Source: Segetibacter koreensis DSM 18137 (GTDB taxonomy: Bacteria; Bacteroidota; Bacteroidia; Chitinophagales; Chitinophagaceae). Taken from it: DNA of 64,000 nucleotides. A program made the translations under genes and the position numbers. The DNA is taken from assembly GCF_000374045.1 (NCBI RefSeq), contig NZ_KB893359.1, positions 62,001 to 126,000 of the forward strand. The letters are read 5' to 3'. The notes beneath the pieces are model-generated. The model worked only from the letters and a program-made list of their open reading frames with translations, was not told where the DNA came from and searched no databases. This document shows positions 1-9,239 of this stretch, in pieces. Position 1 is the stretch's first letter. Every line of letters begins with the position of its first letter.

Positions 1-233
1 GTTCTGTTTTCTGTCTTTGCAGTGGTATTATTAGACTTTGTCTGCTCATTACCCGAAGTGGAGCCGGCATCGCCTGATTTGGCCCTGCCTTCACTGTCCG
101 CAGCAGGTGCAGTTGTTGTTGTAACCGAAGAATCCTGGTTTGTATTTTGAGGCAGATAACGTTTAAAAAGAAAAAAGGCTAATATGCCTAATATCAGAAA
201 AATAGCAATCTTTCCACCTGGCTTTAGTTTCAT
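1..233 (-). CDS. Membrane-anchored protein, N-terminal fragment (runs off the left edge)
   Basis: Only the first 77 codons are visible; the gene continues beyond position 1. The start ATG is at 233 on the minus strand. The product opens with a short basic stretch (MKLKPGGK), one hydrophobic helix at about residues 8-23 (IAIFLILGILAFFLF), then a Gln/Ser/Thr/Ala-rich low-complexity linker. This is the layout of an inner-membrane anchored or exported protein whose functional domain lies outside the window. It follows the 339-residue gene by 44 bp on the same strand and is probably the third gene of that operon. I do not assign a function. Confidence 0.7.
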   Translation of the reverse strand, partial: MKLKPGGKIAIFLILGILAFFLFKRYLPQNTNQDSSVTTTTAPAADSEGRAKSGDAGSTSGNEQTKSNNTTAKTENR

Positions 234-277
234 TTTGTTTTGTTTATTATTAATAGTTAATAGTTGGGAACTGTTTA

Positions 278-1297
278 TTATTTTTTATTGAAAATGTCAA
301 GATATTTATTGCGGCTGTCCATATTAGAAGTGTTTTCAATGTTAGCTGCCGAAGATTGAATTGAATCAGAATAATTGAAGGTTCTATCAACATCTAACCG
401 GGTTGCGGTTTGTGCCGCAATCGAAACTTTGGCAGCATCTTTCAAATCCTGCGCATTCATTGCCTGTGAAGTAATCTGAATGGCAGATCTTATGCCGCCA
501 ATTTTGTTAGCAACATCCTGCCTTATCTTTTGTATGGCTGTATCGGCATCGGTATTTAAATCTGTATTTCCTGTAAATGCTTTCATCGCTTTTGCCATCG
601 TTGCTGAGGCAGTTGTAACCGCATCATATTTTGCCTTTTGTATTTTAATCGTATTTTTTGAATTTAAAAGGGCCACACCTGATTTACGGTAAGCTTTATC
701 TGCAAATACTACCAGGTTTTTTACATCATTTGCCACCGGCTTTACAGAGTCTATGAAATCTTTTGAATTATTAAAATTGGTTGAAGAAGTTTCGAGCGCA
801 AGCTGCGTGTCAAAATCGTCGGGATTTTTCTGAAGCCGCGACTGGCATAGTCTCACTTCCTCCTGCGCCTGCCTGAGGTTTTTTTCATTTTCTTCCAACT
901 GTAGTTGCAGAGATGACTCCTGCGCTTTCAGTTTTTCTCCATGAATCCGTAACTGTTCTCTATCTTTTTCTGCTTCCTCTACCTGCAGGTTTAAAATGTT
1001 CCAGGGGTTCATTTCTATCGCCCAACCCAACGTACCCTGTGCAATAGCTTCTGAAAAGTACCTGATTCCTCTCCAGAATTTTGGGTTCGTTAAAATCATT
1101 AATAACACAATTGCCACTGCAATACCTATTATCAATTGCACAGTTCCCCAAACCACTGATAAGAGAAAAGGAAGCACGTACATATAGAATAGCAGAGCAA
1201 GACCTCCAAGTATAATAACCGTCATTATTGTTCCCCAGGTTTTTTTCGGGTCACCTTTAGGAAGCTCGAAATTCGATGGTATTAGTTCGTTTGCCAT
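278..1297 (-). CDS. Two-helix membrane protein with long coiled coil, function unknown
   Basis: A 339-residue protein with no signal peptide. Two hydrophobic segments at about residues 22-44 and 47-70 form a membrane hairpin. They are followed by a charged amphipathic region at about 103-155, rich in E, Q, K and L with heptad-like spacing, that should form a coiled coil. The rest is helical and Ala/Thr/Ser rich. It is 43 bp downstream of the 234-residue coiled-coil gene and 44 bp upstream of the fragment at the left edge, so the three probably form one operon. A role in envelope stress or membrane scaffolding would fit the shape but is inference only; I do not recognise the family. Confidence 0.75.
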   Translation of the reverse strand: MANELIPSNFELPKGDPKKTWGTIMTVIILGGLALLFYMYVLPFLLSVVWGTVQLIIGIAVAIVLLMILTNPKFWRGIRYFSEAIAQGTLGWAIEMNPWNILNLQVEEAEKDREQLRIHGEKLKAQESSLQLQLEENEKNLRQAQEEVRLCQSRLQKNPDDFDTQLALETSSTNFNNSKDFIDSVKPVANDVKNLVVFADKAYRKSGVALLNSKNTIKIQKAKYDAVTTASATMAKAMKAFTGNTDLNTDADTAIQKIRQDVANKIGGIRSAIQITSQAMNAQDLKDAAKVSIAAQTATRLDVDRTFNYSDSIQSSAANIENTSNMDSRNKYLDIFNKK

Positions 1298-1340
1298 TAG
1301 TTTTGTTTTTTTAAAATAATTTGTAATGCCTGATTTTTCA

Positions 1341-2045
1341 TTAAAAGTATTGGTCGATCTTTTGCAATTCTAATTGAATTTCTTCCTTTTTTTCCTCGCC
1401 GGCATTAATAAATGCATTTTTATTGGTATCAAGCTTCTCCTTGTTTTGTACAATTTGCTGCGACAATTGCTTCATCTCCTGGTTCAAAGCAGATATTTTG
1501 TCATTTAACAGTTGTAATTCCTCAGCCTTCTTTTGCAAAAGCTGTTCCTTCAGTTCCACATCCGCCGTGTATTGCTGCTTATACGCATCGGCAAAACCTT
1601 TGAGGTCCTGGTCAATTAGTTTAATATATTCCTGCCCTGTTGTTACAAGCCGCTCTTTTGTAAACCCGGTTCTTCTCAGTACGTTAAAAGCTGTTTTGTA
1701 TCTTGTGCCTTCATCGGCTATGGCTTCAACGTCTACTTTGCTGTCTATAAATTCTTTAAAATCCGTTCCTTTGAAAATAGGGTTATTGTTATTGGCTTCT
1801 TCAAGGAGGTTTTCAAAATACCTGTGATAATCGTTTAAAGCGCCGGATTTTTTAGTGGCTGTTGTTTGCGAAGTCTTAAAAGATGCTGTATCAACTGCGT
1901 TATCAGCAGACACTACATTATCATTTGTGACCTTTTCTTTTCCCAAATTCTTTTGCTGTAGTTCACTTTCTTTTAAAGTATCCTCATTTTCTTCCTCCTG
2001 GTTAAACTCAACAAAGGGTTTTAGAATATTTTTGAGTAGGCTCAT
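1341..2045 (-). CDS. Cytoplasmic coiled-coil protein, function unknown
   Basis: A 234-residue soluble protein with no signal or membrane segment. Residues about 10-75 are acidic, low in complexity and probably disordered. Residues about 150-225 are a strongly predicted coiled coil (repeated L, K, E, Q with heptads such as LKEQLLQKKAEELQLL). It is the first gene of the leftmost operon. With a soluble coiled coil next to a membrane coiled-coil protein, the two products may pair through their helices. No known family was recognised. The 5' side is a 434-bp gene-free stretch, so a promoter is expected just upstream. Confidence 0.7.
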   Translation of the reverse strand: MSLLKNILKPFVEFNQEEENEDTLKESELQQKNLGKEKVTNDNVVSADNAVDTASFKTSQTTATKKSGALNDYHRYFENLLEEANNNNPIFKGTDFKEFIDSKVDVEAIADEGTRYKTAFNVLRRTGFTKERLVTTGQEYIKLIDQDLKGFADAYKQQYTADVELKEQLLQKKAEELQLLNDKISALNQEMKQLSQQIVQNKEKLDTNKNAFINAGEEKKEEIQLELQKIDQYF

Positions 2046-2479
2046 ATTTTTTCTCTAAAATTAAATAATAATAACTATTAAAAACAATAAAGTCAAATAT
2101 GTTCTACCCGTTTCGTATGGTTTGTTTTACAGCGTTAAAACATTAGTTATTAAGTATAAATAATGAAGAGATTTTAGATACTTAAACGCCAGTACCAGGA
2201 GAAAAGATAATAGCGCGAAGCCTTTTGAGACTTATATACTTCGACTCAGTTTCCGCGTTTCAACAAGTTGGCGATAATAGAGAAATAAAAGCAGGTTGCT
2301 TCTGTTGTGGTCTTACGTGAATAAACAAATCTGGTTGCTTTAACAGGCGAAGGTTAAGAAATGAAACTTTTCAGAAGTGCTGATTGGTAAGTAAGAACTC
2401 TCATAAAATGAAGCCGCGAAAAAGTGCAAGAAATTCTTAAGATTTACTCCTAGTAATCAAAATCCTACAACAGCTATTC
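2046..2479. other. Gene-free stretch
   Basis: 434 bp between the first gene of the left operon (start 2045, minus) and the end of guaD. It is AT-rich with no convincing reading frame, RNA gene or strong hairpin. It must hold the promoter of the coiled-coil operon near 2046-2110, where the minus strand has a weak -7-like CATATTTG. I see nothing else. Confidence 0.5.
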
Positions 2480-2953
2480 CTAATAAATTGTCCTGTCTTC
2501 TTTACTTTTCCAATCTTTAAACACTTCCAAAGCTTTTTGGCGACCTATTGCAACAATGGGAATTTTGCGTGCGCTATGATCGCAAATCATTTCATTATAA
2601 ATCATTGCGTCATCAAAGCCAATAGCAGCTGCGTCGTAGCGGGTATTGGCAAAATATATCTTTTTTATACGGGTCCAATAAATGGCAGCAAGGCACATGG
2701 GACAAGGCTCGCAGGATGTATAGATTTCACAATCGGCCAGCTGATAAGTCTGCAGATTTTGACATGCATCTCTTATAGCGACTACTTCTGCATGAGCTGT
2801 AGGGTCGTTAGACGCTGTAACCTTATTATTTCCCCGACCGACAATCACATCTCCCTTTACTATTACGCACCCAAAAGGTCCGCCCTCGTTTTGTGTTATT
2901 CCCTTCTCCGATAGCTTTATTGCTTCGCTCATAAAAAACTCTTCCCTGCTCAT
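2480..2953 (-). CDS. guaD: Guanine deaminase (cytidine-deaminase fold)
   Basis: A 157-residue zinc enzyme that hydrolyses guanine to xanthine in purine salvage, in the cytoplasm. Zinc and catalytic motifs are intact: HAE at residues 54-56 (His54 ligand, Glu56 proton shuttle) and PCxxC with Cys84 and Cys87. Length and pattern (GGPFG near residue 25, the NDPTAHAE block, YTSCEPCPMCL, GFDD near 120) match the Bacillus subtilis GuaD type rather than tRNA adenosine deaminase TadA. The start is placed at the first Met because the family begins about 25 residues before the GGPFG motif. It stands alone, with gene-free flanks on both sides. Confidence 0.9.
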   Translation of the reverse strand: MSREEFFMSEAIKLSEKGITQNEGGPFGCVIVKGDVIVGRGNNKVTASNDPTAHAEVVAIRDACQNLQTYQLADCEIYTSCEPCPMCLAAIYWTRIKKIYFANTRYDAAAIGFDDAMIYNEMICDHSARKIPIVAIGRQKALEVFKDWKSKEDRTIY

Positions 2954-3257
2954 GAACCTTTATATTGTATAATAAATATAATTAAATAGGTACAGTGATT
3001 CTAAAGAATTTGTTCTTCTTTTCAGGTTTTTATAAGGTAAAAAACTAGTTATAAAAGGAGACAACACTTTAGCAAAATAGAATTACCGGCTGAAAATATT
3101 CCATTAAATGCTCAAATAAGTTGAATTGGAAAAAAAGGAAGAAGAATAGTATTAAAGCTTTGAAGATGTAATTTACATAACTCTTTCTAGTTCTTTTTCC
3201 TGCAGGTTTCTTTTGAAATAATCTCTGGAAACCAGCAGGTGTAGAAGTTTTATAGAA
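2954..3257. other. Gene-free stretch
   Basis: 304 bp between the start of guaD and the end of the DUF5686 gene. It is AT-rich and should contain the guaD promoter. No RNA gene, repeat or clear terminator was recognised. Confidence 0.45.
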
Positions 3258-5828
3258 CTAAAAATCGAATTTGAACCTTGTTCTTATACCCCATTGTGAA
3301 ATATTAGGATGATTGGTGTAAGTGAGCCTTTTTACAAGGTCAACCCTGGCTATTTTGAATATATTAGCAATTGCAGCGCTTACTTCGACATACGGAGTAT
3401 TTCCTAAACTGTAGGTAGCAGGCAACCCTGTTTTTGCATCAACAGGAAATTTAAATAAATCGTTATTATTATTGTTATTAACAGCAGGATTGTTTTCATC
3501 TCTCACGCCTCCCCACAAAACTTTAGCTGAAATTACTTCGCGCAACTTAAGCTGTTTAAGTAAAGGAATTTTATTAAAGAAGAAACCGTTGAAATAATGA
3601 TCAACATTTATCCCGGCATACCTGTCGCTAACAAACTCCATAAAGTTCATAAGGTTATAGGAGTTAACCTGGTATGAATAGGTTTGGTTAGCCCTGTGAA
3701 TAGTTAACAAAGGAAACGGAACTTTTCCAAAAATATAACCACCTTCTGCTGTCATATCGGTATAACCAAGCTGTGAAAGATAAAATCTCTTTTGGATATT
3801 AAGATTAATATTATGGTAATTATATTGTCCTTTCATCAAACCTTTGATACCGGCAATGTATTTCAAATCAAAAATGGGGTATTTATTTATAATTGGAATA
3901 CGATATACTTTACCCTGGTAAAACTGTTCGTGTGGAGCCCATCTTAGTTCAGCAGATAATTCTGTTGTAGTTACATCCGGTATATTTGTTGGTTCAGCGA
4001 TTTTCTGTTTTGTATATACAATAGAACCTGCGGGCGTTTGCTTCCAGTTTTTGAAACCTATCGTAGTGGAAAAGTTTTTAGCAAATTCTCTCACGTATTC
4101 TGCTTTGTAAATATTATTGTACAACCATTTGTCATTCGTGCCTCTTTTGAACGAAAGTAAAAAGTTATCTTCCTGCACAAACTGTAACTCCTGTCCAGGT
4201 ATTTTCGTATCCTGCTGGTAGCTTAATTTCAAATAATTAAGCGGGTAAGAGTAAATAGATTTATGGTTAAATGAATAAGCTCCGGAAAGAAAGTACTTCC
4301 ATTTTTCGTCTTTAAATCCATACGCAACATAATTTTCAAAATAGATACTTTTACTAAATTTTGGTGTACTTCTCCCACCAAGTCTTAATCTAAAACCTTC
4401 TACCGGGTTGAAGCTGTAGAATGCGCTTACGGGCCCCACCTCATAAGGACCAGCAGATTTATAGCCTGCCAAAAGAAATGTTGCTACATCCATAAATCTC
4501 TTATAAGAGCGCATGTTTTGAAGGCTGTCGATGTTGCTATATACCTTTGATTCTGTTTCTGTCAATTGAGGAGAACGGTGCTGAACCCAGAAAGAGTCTG
4601 CGGCATTAGCTGAATTATTTACCTGTACCACCGCATCTCCCTTATAAATACTGTCATTAACAGGCTGATTTATAGCAAAGTTTTTGTATGACACTGTCCG
4701 TTCGCCCATAACACCTCCGCTTGCGGCCCTTGTCAAAGCAAATTCTGCCATTGTATTGCTCATAACAACATGAAAACGTCCGTCAGGTCCTTTTTCAAAA
4801 TCCTGGCTGATAGCAAGTTGACGAACAAAATTAAGATTCGCGTGTTTGCTTATGCTCATGTTTATCTTCTGCACCGAATAATTGCCGTCGAGTGTGACAA
4901 AGATGGTTCCCTTAAAAAGCAAATCGTTTAGGTTTTTTGGAGAAAAGGTGAGCCGTATCAACTTTACGCCTTCTTTCTCCACCGTATCTCTTATATAAAA
5001 GCGGTAAAATGTAGGAGCCATGTCAGAAATTGGACTTAAAAACTGGTTGGTGAGCAGCGAAATGTTATTTTGATAAATATCAACATTTTCGTACAGCCGG
5101 TTCAGGTAATTGCTGATACCTTTGTTATCAACATAATCTCCAAAATTAACTCTCTTATTTCCCAAGACATATGTCTTGGTCTTTTCAGGATTTTTTCTAA
5201 AATATTTTTGAGAAGAAGTTTCTTCAAGAAAAACAGGTAACAATGCTTTTCCTTCCAATTTTGTCGTGTCCTGGTTTTCCAAAATAAACCGGTAATTTTT
5301 GAACAACTTATTGTTCATCAGTTTTTCAGGCTTATTGGTCAGAGACAATTCCATTTTCTCATACTGCTCATACTGAACAAAATCGTAAGAAGTAAGTTTA
5401 TTTTTGTCTTTATTATTTATAACCCTTCTTATCAACTCTACAGCAGGATTGTTTTTGTTAGAATATTTACCTCTTTTCTTTGATTTTACGGTGACACTAT
5501 TTCCATCGGCTACTTCAAGTGCCACTTCAATTGTTTGTTCGGTATTGGGTACAATTGTTTTTGAGATAGTTTTATATCCTACATAAGAAAAGTTTACAAT
5601 GTTTGATTTGTTACTATAATCAATTAAGCGGTAACTGCCATCTGTAGTGCTGGTAACACCTTTACCTCCTTTAAAATAAATGCTGACTGATTGCAGCGGC
5701 TGTTGGGTAGCTGCATCTCTTACAATACCTTTTATAGTAGTTTGAGAAAAAGAAGTAATAAATGATAAAACGAAAAGAAATGATATTATTAGTCTTTTCA
5801 ATTTTTTTGAGTAATTATTATTTTCCAT
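3258..5828 (-). CDS. DUF5686 outer-membrane protein with carboxypeptidase-regulatory-like domain
   Basis: About 856 residues from the chosen ATG at 5828. That start gives a good signal peptide (KKLKRLIISFLFVLSFITSFSQ, basic then hydrophobic, cleavage after SFS). An upstream in-frame start at 5894 would add 22 residues in front of the signal and is unlikely. After the signal comes a CarboxypepD_reg-like beta-sandwich (about residues 30-115: IKGIVRDAATQQPLQSVSI, then a GSYRL turn). A long DUF5686 region follows and ends in beta strands with a terminal Phe (FKFDF), the usual C-terminal signal for outer-membrane barrel insertion. Such proteins are common in Bacteroidota and their function is not settled. 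A run of six Asn near the C terminus (about 3462-3481) is encoded by an AAT/AAC microsatellite. Confidence 0.85.
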   Translation of the reverse strand: MENNNYSKKLKRLIISFLFVLSFITSFSQTTIKGIVRDAATQQPLQSVSIYFKGGKGVTSTTDGSYRLIDYSNKSNIVNFSYVGYKTISKTIVPNTEQTIEVALEVADGNSVTVKSKKRGKYSNKNNPAVELIRRVINNKDKNKLTSYDFVQYEQYEKMELSLTNKPEKLMNNKLFKNYRFILENQDTTKLEGKALLPVFLEETSSQKYFRKNPEKTKTYVLGNKRVNFGDYVDNKGISNYLNRLYENVDIYQNNISLLTNQFLSPISDMAPTFYRFYIRDTVEKEGVKLIRLTFSPKNLNDLLFKGTIFVTLDGNYSVQKINMSISKHANLNFVRQLAISQDFEKGPDGRFHVVMSNTMAEFALTRAASGGVMGERTVSYKNFAINQPVNDSIYKGDAVVQVNNSANAADSFWVQHRSPQLTETESKVYSNIDSLQNMRSYKRFMDVATFLLAGYKSAGPYEVGPVSAFYSFNPVEGFRLRLGGRSTPKFSKSIYFENYVAYGFKDEKWKYFLSGAYSFNHKSIYSYPLNYLKLSYQQDTKIPGQELQFVQEDNFLLSFKRGTNDKWLYNNIYKAEYVREFAKNFSTTIGFKNWKQTPAGSIVYTKQKIAEPTNIPDVTTTELSAELRWAPHEQFYQGKVYRIPIINKYPIFDLKYIAGIKGLMKGQYNYHNINLNIQKRFYLSQLGYTDMTAEGGYIFGKVPFPLLTIHRANQTYSYQVNSYNLMNFMEFVSDRYAGINVDHYFNGFFFNKIPLLKQLKLREVISAKVLWGGVRDENNPAVNNNNNNDLFKFPVDAKTGLPATYSLGNTPYVEVSAAIANIFKIARVDLVKRLTYTNHPNISQWGIRTRFKFDF

Positions 5829-6000
5829 AAATTTTTTATTAAATCCACCTAAATAGTATAAATAGCGCTTTTCTAATGGTGGCAATCGTTGCAAGTATAA
5901 AAACGAAACAATCCAAAAAAGGATAAAGAATGTCTGAAAGGCTTTTTATATAATATCCTTATTCGTTACGTCACATATAAACGGTAAAGCAAAGTCTTTG

Positions 6001-7092
6001 TTATCCTACTTTTTCCCACCAGCTAGTAAAGGTTCCAGTTGCTTTCAAGTCTACTTCTTCACCAATCATCGGGTTAATCAAAGGCATATTTCTCTTTTCA
6101 CTTTCCCGGATAACTCTTTTAATAGAGTCATCCCAATCATGCAGGGCAAGCGAAAATTTTGACCAATGGACAGGTATCAGCACTTTCGCTTTTAAATCAA
6201 GGGCGGCCTGCACCGCTTCTTCAGGCATCATGTGAATGTATTTCCAGTATTCATTATACTGTCCACACTCTAAAATAGCCAGGTCAAAAGGACCAAAAGT
6301 TTCACCAATGTTTTTAAAATGGGTATCATAACCGCTATCGCCACCCAGGAAGACTTTCATTGTAGGAGTTGTAAGGACGAAAGACATCCACAACGCACCA
6401 TTTCTCTTAAATCCTCTTCCTGAAAAATGCCTTGCTGAAGTTGTATTTACGATAAATCCCTGATCCAGGATTACTTCTTCATTCCAGTCTTTTTCTATAA
6501 TGATATTTTCATCAAGGCCCCAGCGTTCCAGGTGCGCTCCTACTCCTAAACCAGTAATAACCTTCTTAACTTTTGGTTTAAGTTTTATAATTGTTTCATA
6601 GTCAAGATGATCCCAATGATCGTGCGTGATAAACAAATAATCTATTACAGGAATATCGTCTGTCGTGTACACGTCGCTGCCTTTAAAGCTTTTGGTAGTA
6701 AATTTTACGGGCGACGCATTTCCGCTAAAAACGGGATCAACTAATATTTTTTTGCCATCTATTTGTAAGAAATAGGAAGAATGGCCAAACCATACCATTA
6801 CATTTTTATCGGGCGACAGTGAAAGCAAATCTGTTTTTACAGAAGGTAAAATGCCAGCAGGAATGCTTCTTTTACTTTTACTGAAAAAGAAATCCTTCAT
6901 AACAGTATAATAGCTCACACCTTCTTTTAAATCAGGAGTATAGTTAAGATTTTGAAATTTACCATTCCGGAAATTTGGGGAGATCCTAATCCTTTCCAAA
7001 CGCTCACCTACGGGCGCTTTTCCAAATTGTTGCCCCTGCATAAACAGTAGCACACCAACGATCAATACAAATATTACAATTACAATTAGCAT
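6001..7092 (-). CDS. MBL-fold metal-dependent hydrolase (UlaG/NAPE-PLD-like), membrane-anchored
   Basis: 363 residues with an N-terminal hydrophobic anchor (residues 1-18) and a metallo-beta-lactamase fold. The metal-binding HxHxDH motif is intact at about 157-162 (THDHWDHLD). A further ligand-type motif is GGDSGYD, and the late His is in PVHWSKF. WFGHSS near 101-106 is typical of the branch containing L-ascorbate-6-phosphate lactonase and N-acylphosphatidylethanolamine phospholipase D-like proteins. The substrate is unknown; a lipid or lactone is inference. It lies directly downstream of a TetR regulator on the same strand. A second copy of the sequence at the tetR start lies about 85-100 bp upstream of this start, so TetR control is likely. 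Confidence 0.85.
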   Translation of the reverse strand: MLIVIVIFVLIVGVLLFMQGQQFGKAPVGERLERIRISPNFRNGKFQNLNYTPDLKEGVSYYTVMKDFFFSKSKRSIPAGILPSVKTDLLSLSPDKNVMVWFGHSSYFLQIDGKKILVDPVFSGNASPVKFTTKSFKGSDVYTTDDIPVIDYLFITHDHWDHLDYETIIKLKPKVKKVITGLGVGAHLERWGLDENIIIEKDWNEEVILDQGFIVNTTSARHFSGRGFKRNGALWMSFVLTTPTMKVFLGGDSGYDTHFKNIGETFGPFDLAILECGQYNEYWKYIHMMPEEAVQAALDLKAKVLIPVHWSKFSLALHDWDDSIKRVIRESEKRNMPLINPMIGEEVDLKATGTFTSWWEKVG

Positions 7093-7174
7093 CCGTAGTT
7101 TTTAAAACAATTGTTACTAAACCTCAATCCTTTATACTTATCTCTGCTTTTATTTTTGCTATTTCCCGTGGCTT

Positions 7175-7192
7175 GTGATTGACTAATCACTC
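7175..7192 (-). promoter_or_regulatory. Candidate TetR operator, copy in front of the MBL hydrolase gene
   Basis: GTGATT-GACT-AATCAC at 7175-7190 is a perfect 6-bp inverted repeat with a 4-bp spacer. The 16 bases at 7177-7192 (GATTGACTAATCACTC) recur identically at 7785-7800 over the tetR start. The site lies between the tetR stop and the hydrolase start. Twin copies flanking the regulator and heading its neighbour suggest autoregulation plus control of the hydrolase. Confidence 0.65.
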
Positions 7193-7213
7193 TATCGTTT
7201 GTTGCAAAAAAAA

Positions 7214-7798
7214 TTATGGTGCTATCATATCCCACAACATTCCAAACGCATCATTGATCACTTTTTTCTGCTGGCTCTCAGAAAAATCTTCGCTGGTGAG
7301 GTACTGATAGACGCCAAAAACGTGACTGCTAACAATAGTTAGCAAAAACTCAATTGGCAAGGGCTTCAAAAGCTCTGCTTTAATACCTTCTTCAATTAGT
7401 CGGATATGGCAAGTGGACTGCTGGTGAATTGTTTCAGGTGATATTTTAGCAAAATGTGGCGAGAAGTGAAACTGGTGAATGTAATAAAACTTCTCCCTGT
7501 TATCCAGTGCCCAGTAAAGGGAATTGATAAACATGATTTTTACCTTTGTTTCAAGTGACTCATTGCAACTGACCTTAGAGGTTATGTAGCTGTTTAACTC
7601 ATTTTTAATATCATTATACAAAACAATAACTAAGTCTTCTTTCGTTTTGTAATAATGAAAAAGCGTTCCGTTAGCAACCCCTGCTTCGGCTGCTATTTTA
7701 CTCGTTGGTGTTCCATGAAAACCATATTCCACAAATAGTTTGAGTGCCGCATCCCATATCTCTTTCCGCTTATCCTGTATTTTAGATTGACTAATCAC
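7214..7798 (-). CDS. TetR/AcrR family transcriptional regulator
   Basis: 194 residues starting with GTG at 7798. The N-terminal helix-turn-helix (about residues 12-58: KEIWDAALKLFVEYGF, then TSKIAAEAGVANGTLFHYYKTKEDL) is a textbook TetR domain; the remainder is the helical ligand-binding domain. There is no ATG upstream of the HTH, so the GTG is the only reasonable start. It coincides with the start point predicted from the promoter at 7803-7833, so the mRNA would be almost leaderless. A 16-bp candidate operator overlaps the start and is repeated in front of the downstream hydrolase. The ligand is unknown. Confidence 0.88.
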   Translation of the reverse strand: MISQSKIQDKRKEIWDAALKLFVEYGFHGTPTSKIAAEAGVANGTLFHYYKTKEDLVIVLYNDIKNELNSYITSKVSCNESLETKVKIMFINSLYWALDNREKFYYIHQFHFSPHFAKISPETIHQQSTCHIRLIEEGIKAELLKPLPIEFLLTIVSSHVFGVYQYLTSEDFSESQQKKVINDAFGMLWDMIAP

Positions 7799-7800
7799 TC
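7785..7800 (-). promoter_or_regulatory. Candidate TetR operator over the tetR start codon
   Basis: GATTGACTAATCACTC, identical over 16 bp to 7177-7192. It covers the GTG start and the predicted transcription start, just downstream of the -7 box. Binding here would block initiation. Confidence 0.65.
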
Positions 7801-7802
7801 CA

Positions 7803-7833
7803 CAAAGGTAAATGCTATTTTTTTCCTGCCAAA
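7803..7833 (-). promoter_or_regulatory. Bacteroidota-type promoter of tetR
   Basis: On the minus strand TTTG (7833-7830), 19 nt, then TACCTTTG (7810-7803). This matches the TTTG / TAnnTTTG consensus of the primary sigma factor in this phylum exactly. The predicted start point is about 7798-7799. Confidence 0.75.
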
Positions 7834-7957
7834 TCTTTTTTTAAATTGTTTAAAAAAATTAAATGGCAAGCTTTTCATCTAATATTTATTAGCCATTAAA
7901 AACCTCTTTAAATTTTACAAAAAATACTTATTTCGTAAAAGGCAAAGACATTATTAA

Positions 7958-8240
<283 letters not shown>

Positions 8241-8242
8241 CG

Positions 8243-9142
8243 CTACTTTTTCCTGATAACATAAATAACAGAACTGCATCTTTTAGCATTAAAAAGAGCT
8301 TTAATGTTTGAAATTAAACCCACCCAGGCGGCCTGTATAAACCTGTCTTTGCCATGCCTGTATTTCTCGCTGAGCATACTTACATAAAAACTATCAAACC
8401 ACATCGTTTTAACAGCTTCCACTGCAAAACCTTTTTCCTTTAGCAATATCTCCATGCTTTTTGGTGAAAAATGGTAGAGGTGCCTTGGTACATCATAAGC
8501 TGCCCAATATTGCTTATAATACCCGGCATCGTAACTGGTATAATTCGGAACGGCAATTATCAATCTTCCGACTGGTTTTAATATTTTAAAGAACTTTTCC
8601 AAATATCCGTGCAGATCATGCACGTGCTCTAATACATGCCAAAGAGTGATAGCATCAAAAGTTTCGTTATGCATACTTGCAAGGCTGCTTAACTCTTCCA
8701 GATGCAGTTTATAATTGTTCACTGCATTAATTCTTGCTGTCTCATCCGGTTCCAACCCGGTTACATTCCAACCCGCCTGTTGCATAGTAAAGGCAAATGC
8801 ACCTGTGCCTGCACCAACATCTAACAAGACCCCATGCTTCAGTCCTGTTACTTCCTTTAAAAGGTTTAGCTTCGATGTAAGGGTAAAAGTTCTTACCTGG
8901 TGGTAGAGACGATTTACTAATCCTTTTTTTGTATCACTGTGTGAAATATAGTCTGCCGATTGGTAATATATGCCTACAGAAGCTTCGTCAGGAGCATTTT
9001 GGGTAAACCGAAAGGTACAGCTATTGCACTGCCAGATTTCAAAATTTTCGTTTGAAACCGTATAATCTTTACAGTCAAATACTTTGCTTATAGCAGCACT
9101 GCCACAACATAAACAATGGTCATAATTAATTTTAGAAGCCAT
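8243..9142 (-). CDS. Class I SAM-dependent methyltransferase with N-terminal zinc-ribbon
   Basis: 299 residues. The N-terminal knuckle has Cys10/Cys13 and Cys39/Cys42, a likely zinc site. The methyltransferase domain begins near residue 100, with motif I VLLDVGAGTG (105-114), then an acidic loop (GLEPDE) and WHVLEHVHD typical of the Methyltransf_23 type. Proteins of this shape often act on sugars, lipids or small metabolites; the substrate cannot be read here. It is convergent with the broken GIY-YIG gene and divergent from the DUF58 gene, and it appears to be a single-gene unit. Confidence 0.82.
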   Translation of the reverse strand: MASKINYDHCLCCGSAAISKVFDCKDYTVSNENFEIWQCNSCTFRFTQNAPDEASVGIYYQSADYISHSDTKKGLVNRLYHQVRTFTLTSKLNLLKEVTGLKHGVLLDVGAGTGAFAFTMQQAGWNVTGLEPDETARINAVNNYKLHLEELSSLASMHNETFDAITLWHVLEHVHDLHGYLEKFFKILKPVGRLIIAVPNYTSYDAGYYKQYWAAYDVPRHLYHFSPKSMEILLKEKGFAVEAVKTMWFDSFYVSMLSEKYRHGKDRFIQAAWVGLISNIKALFNAKRCSSVIYVIRKK

Positions 9143-9239
9143 GATAGGGCCACAAAGAAAGTGAAAAGCCGGTTAAAAATGCTCTACTACCCATATCCTT
9201 TTTTTTATCATTCTATCTTTAATTATCTTAACCGCTGAA

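Noticed and set aside
480-692. Plus-strand open frames inside minus-strand genes across the window (for example here)
   Set aside because: They are shadows of genes with clear protein families or typical composition, with no promoter or homology signal.
3455-3485. AAT/AAC microsatellite (six Asn codons) as a phase-variation tract
   Set aside because: The repeat unit is three bases, so changes keep the frame; it is only a short Asn run in a loop of the barrel.
5829-5894. Upstream start of the DUF5686 gene
   Set aside because: It would put 22 non-signal residues before a clear signal peptide.
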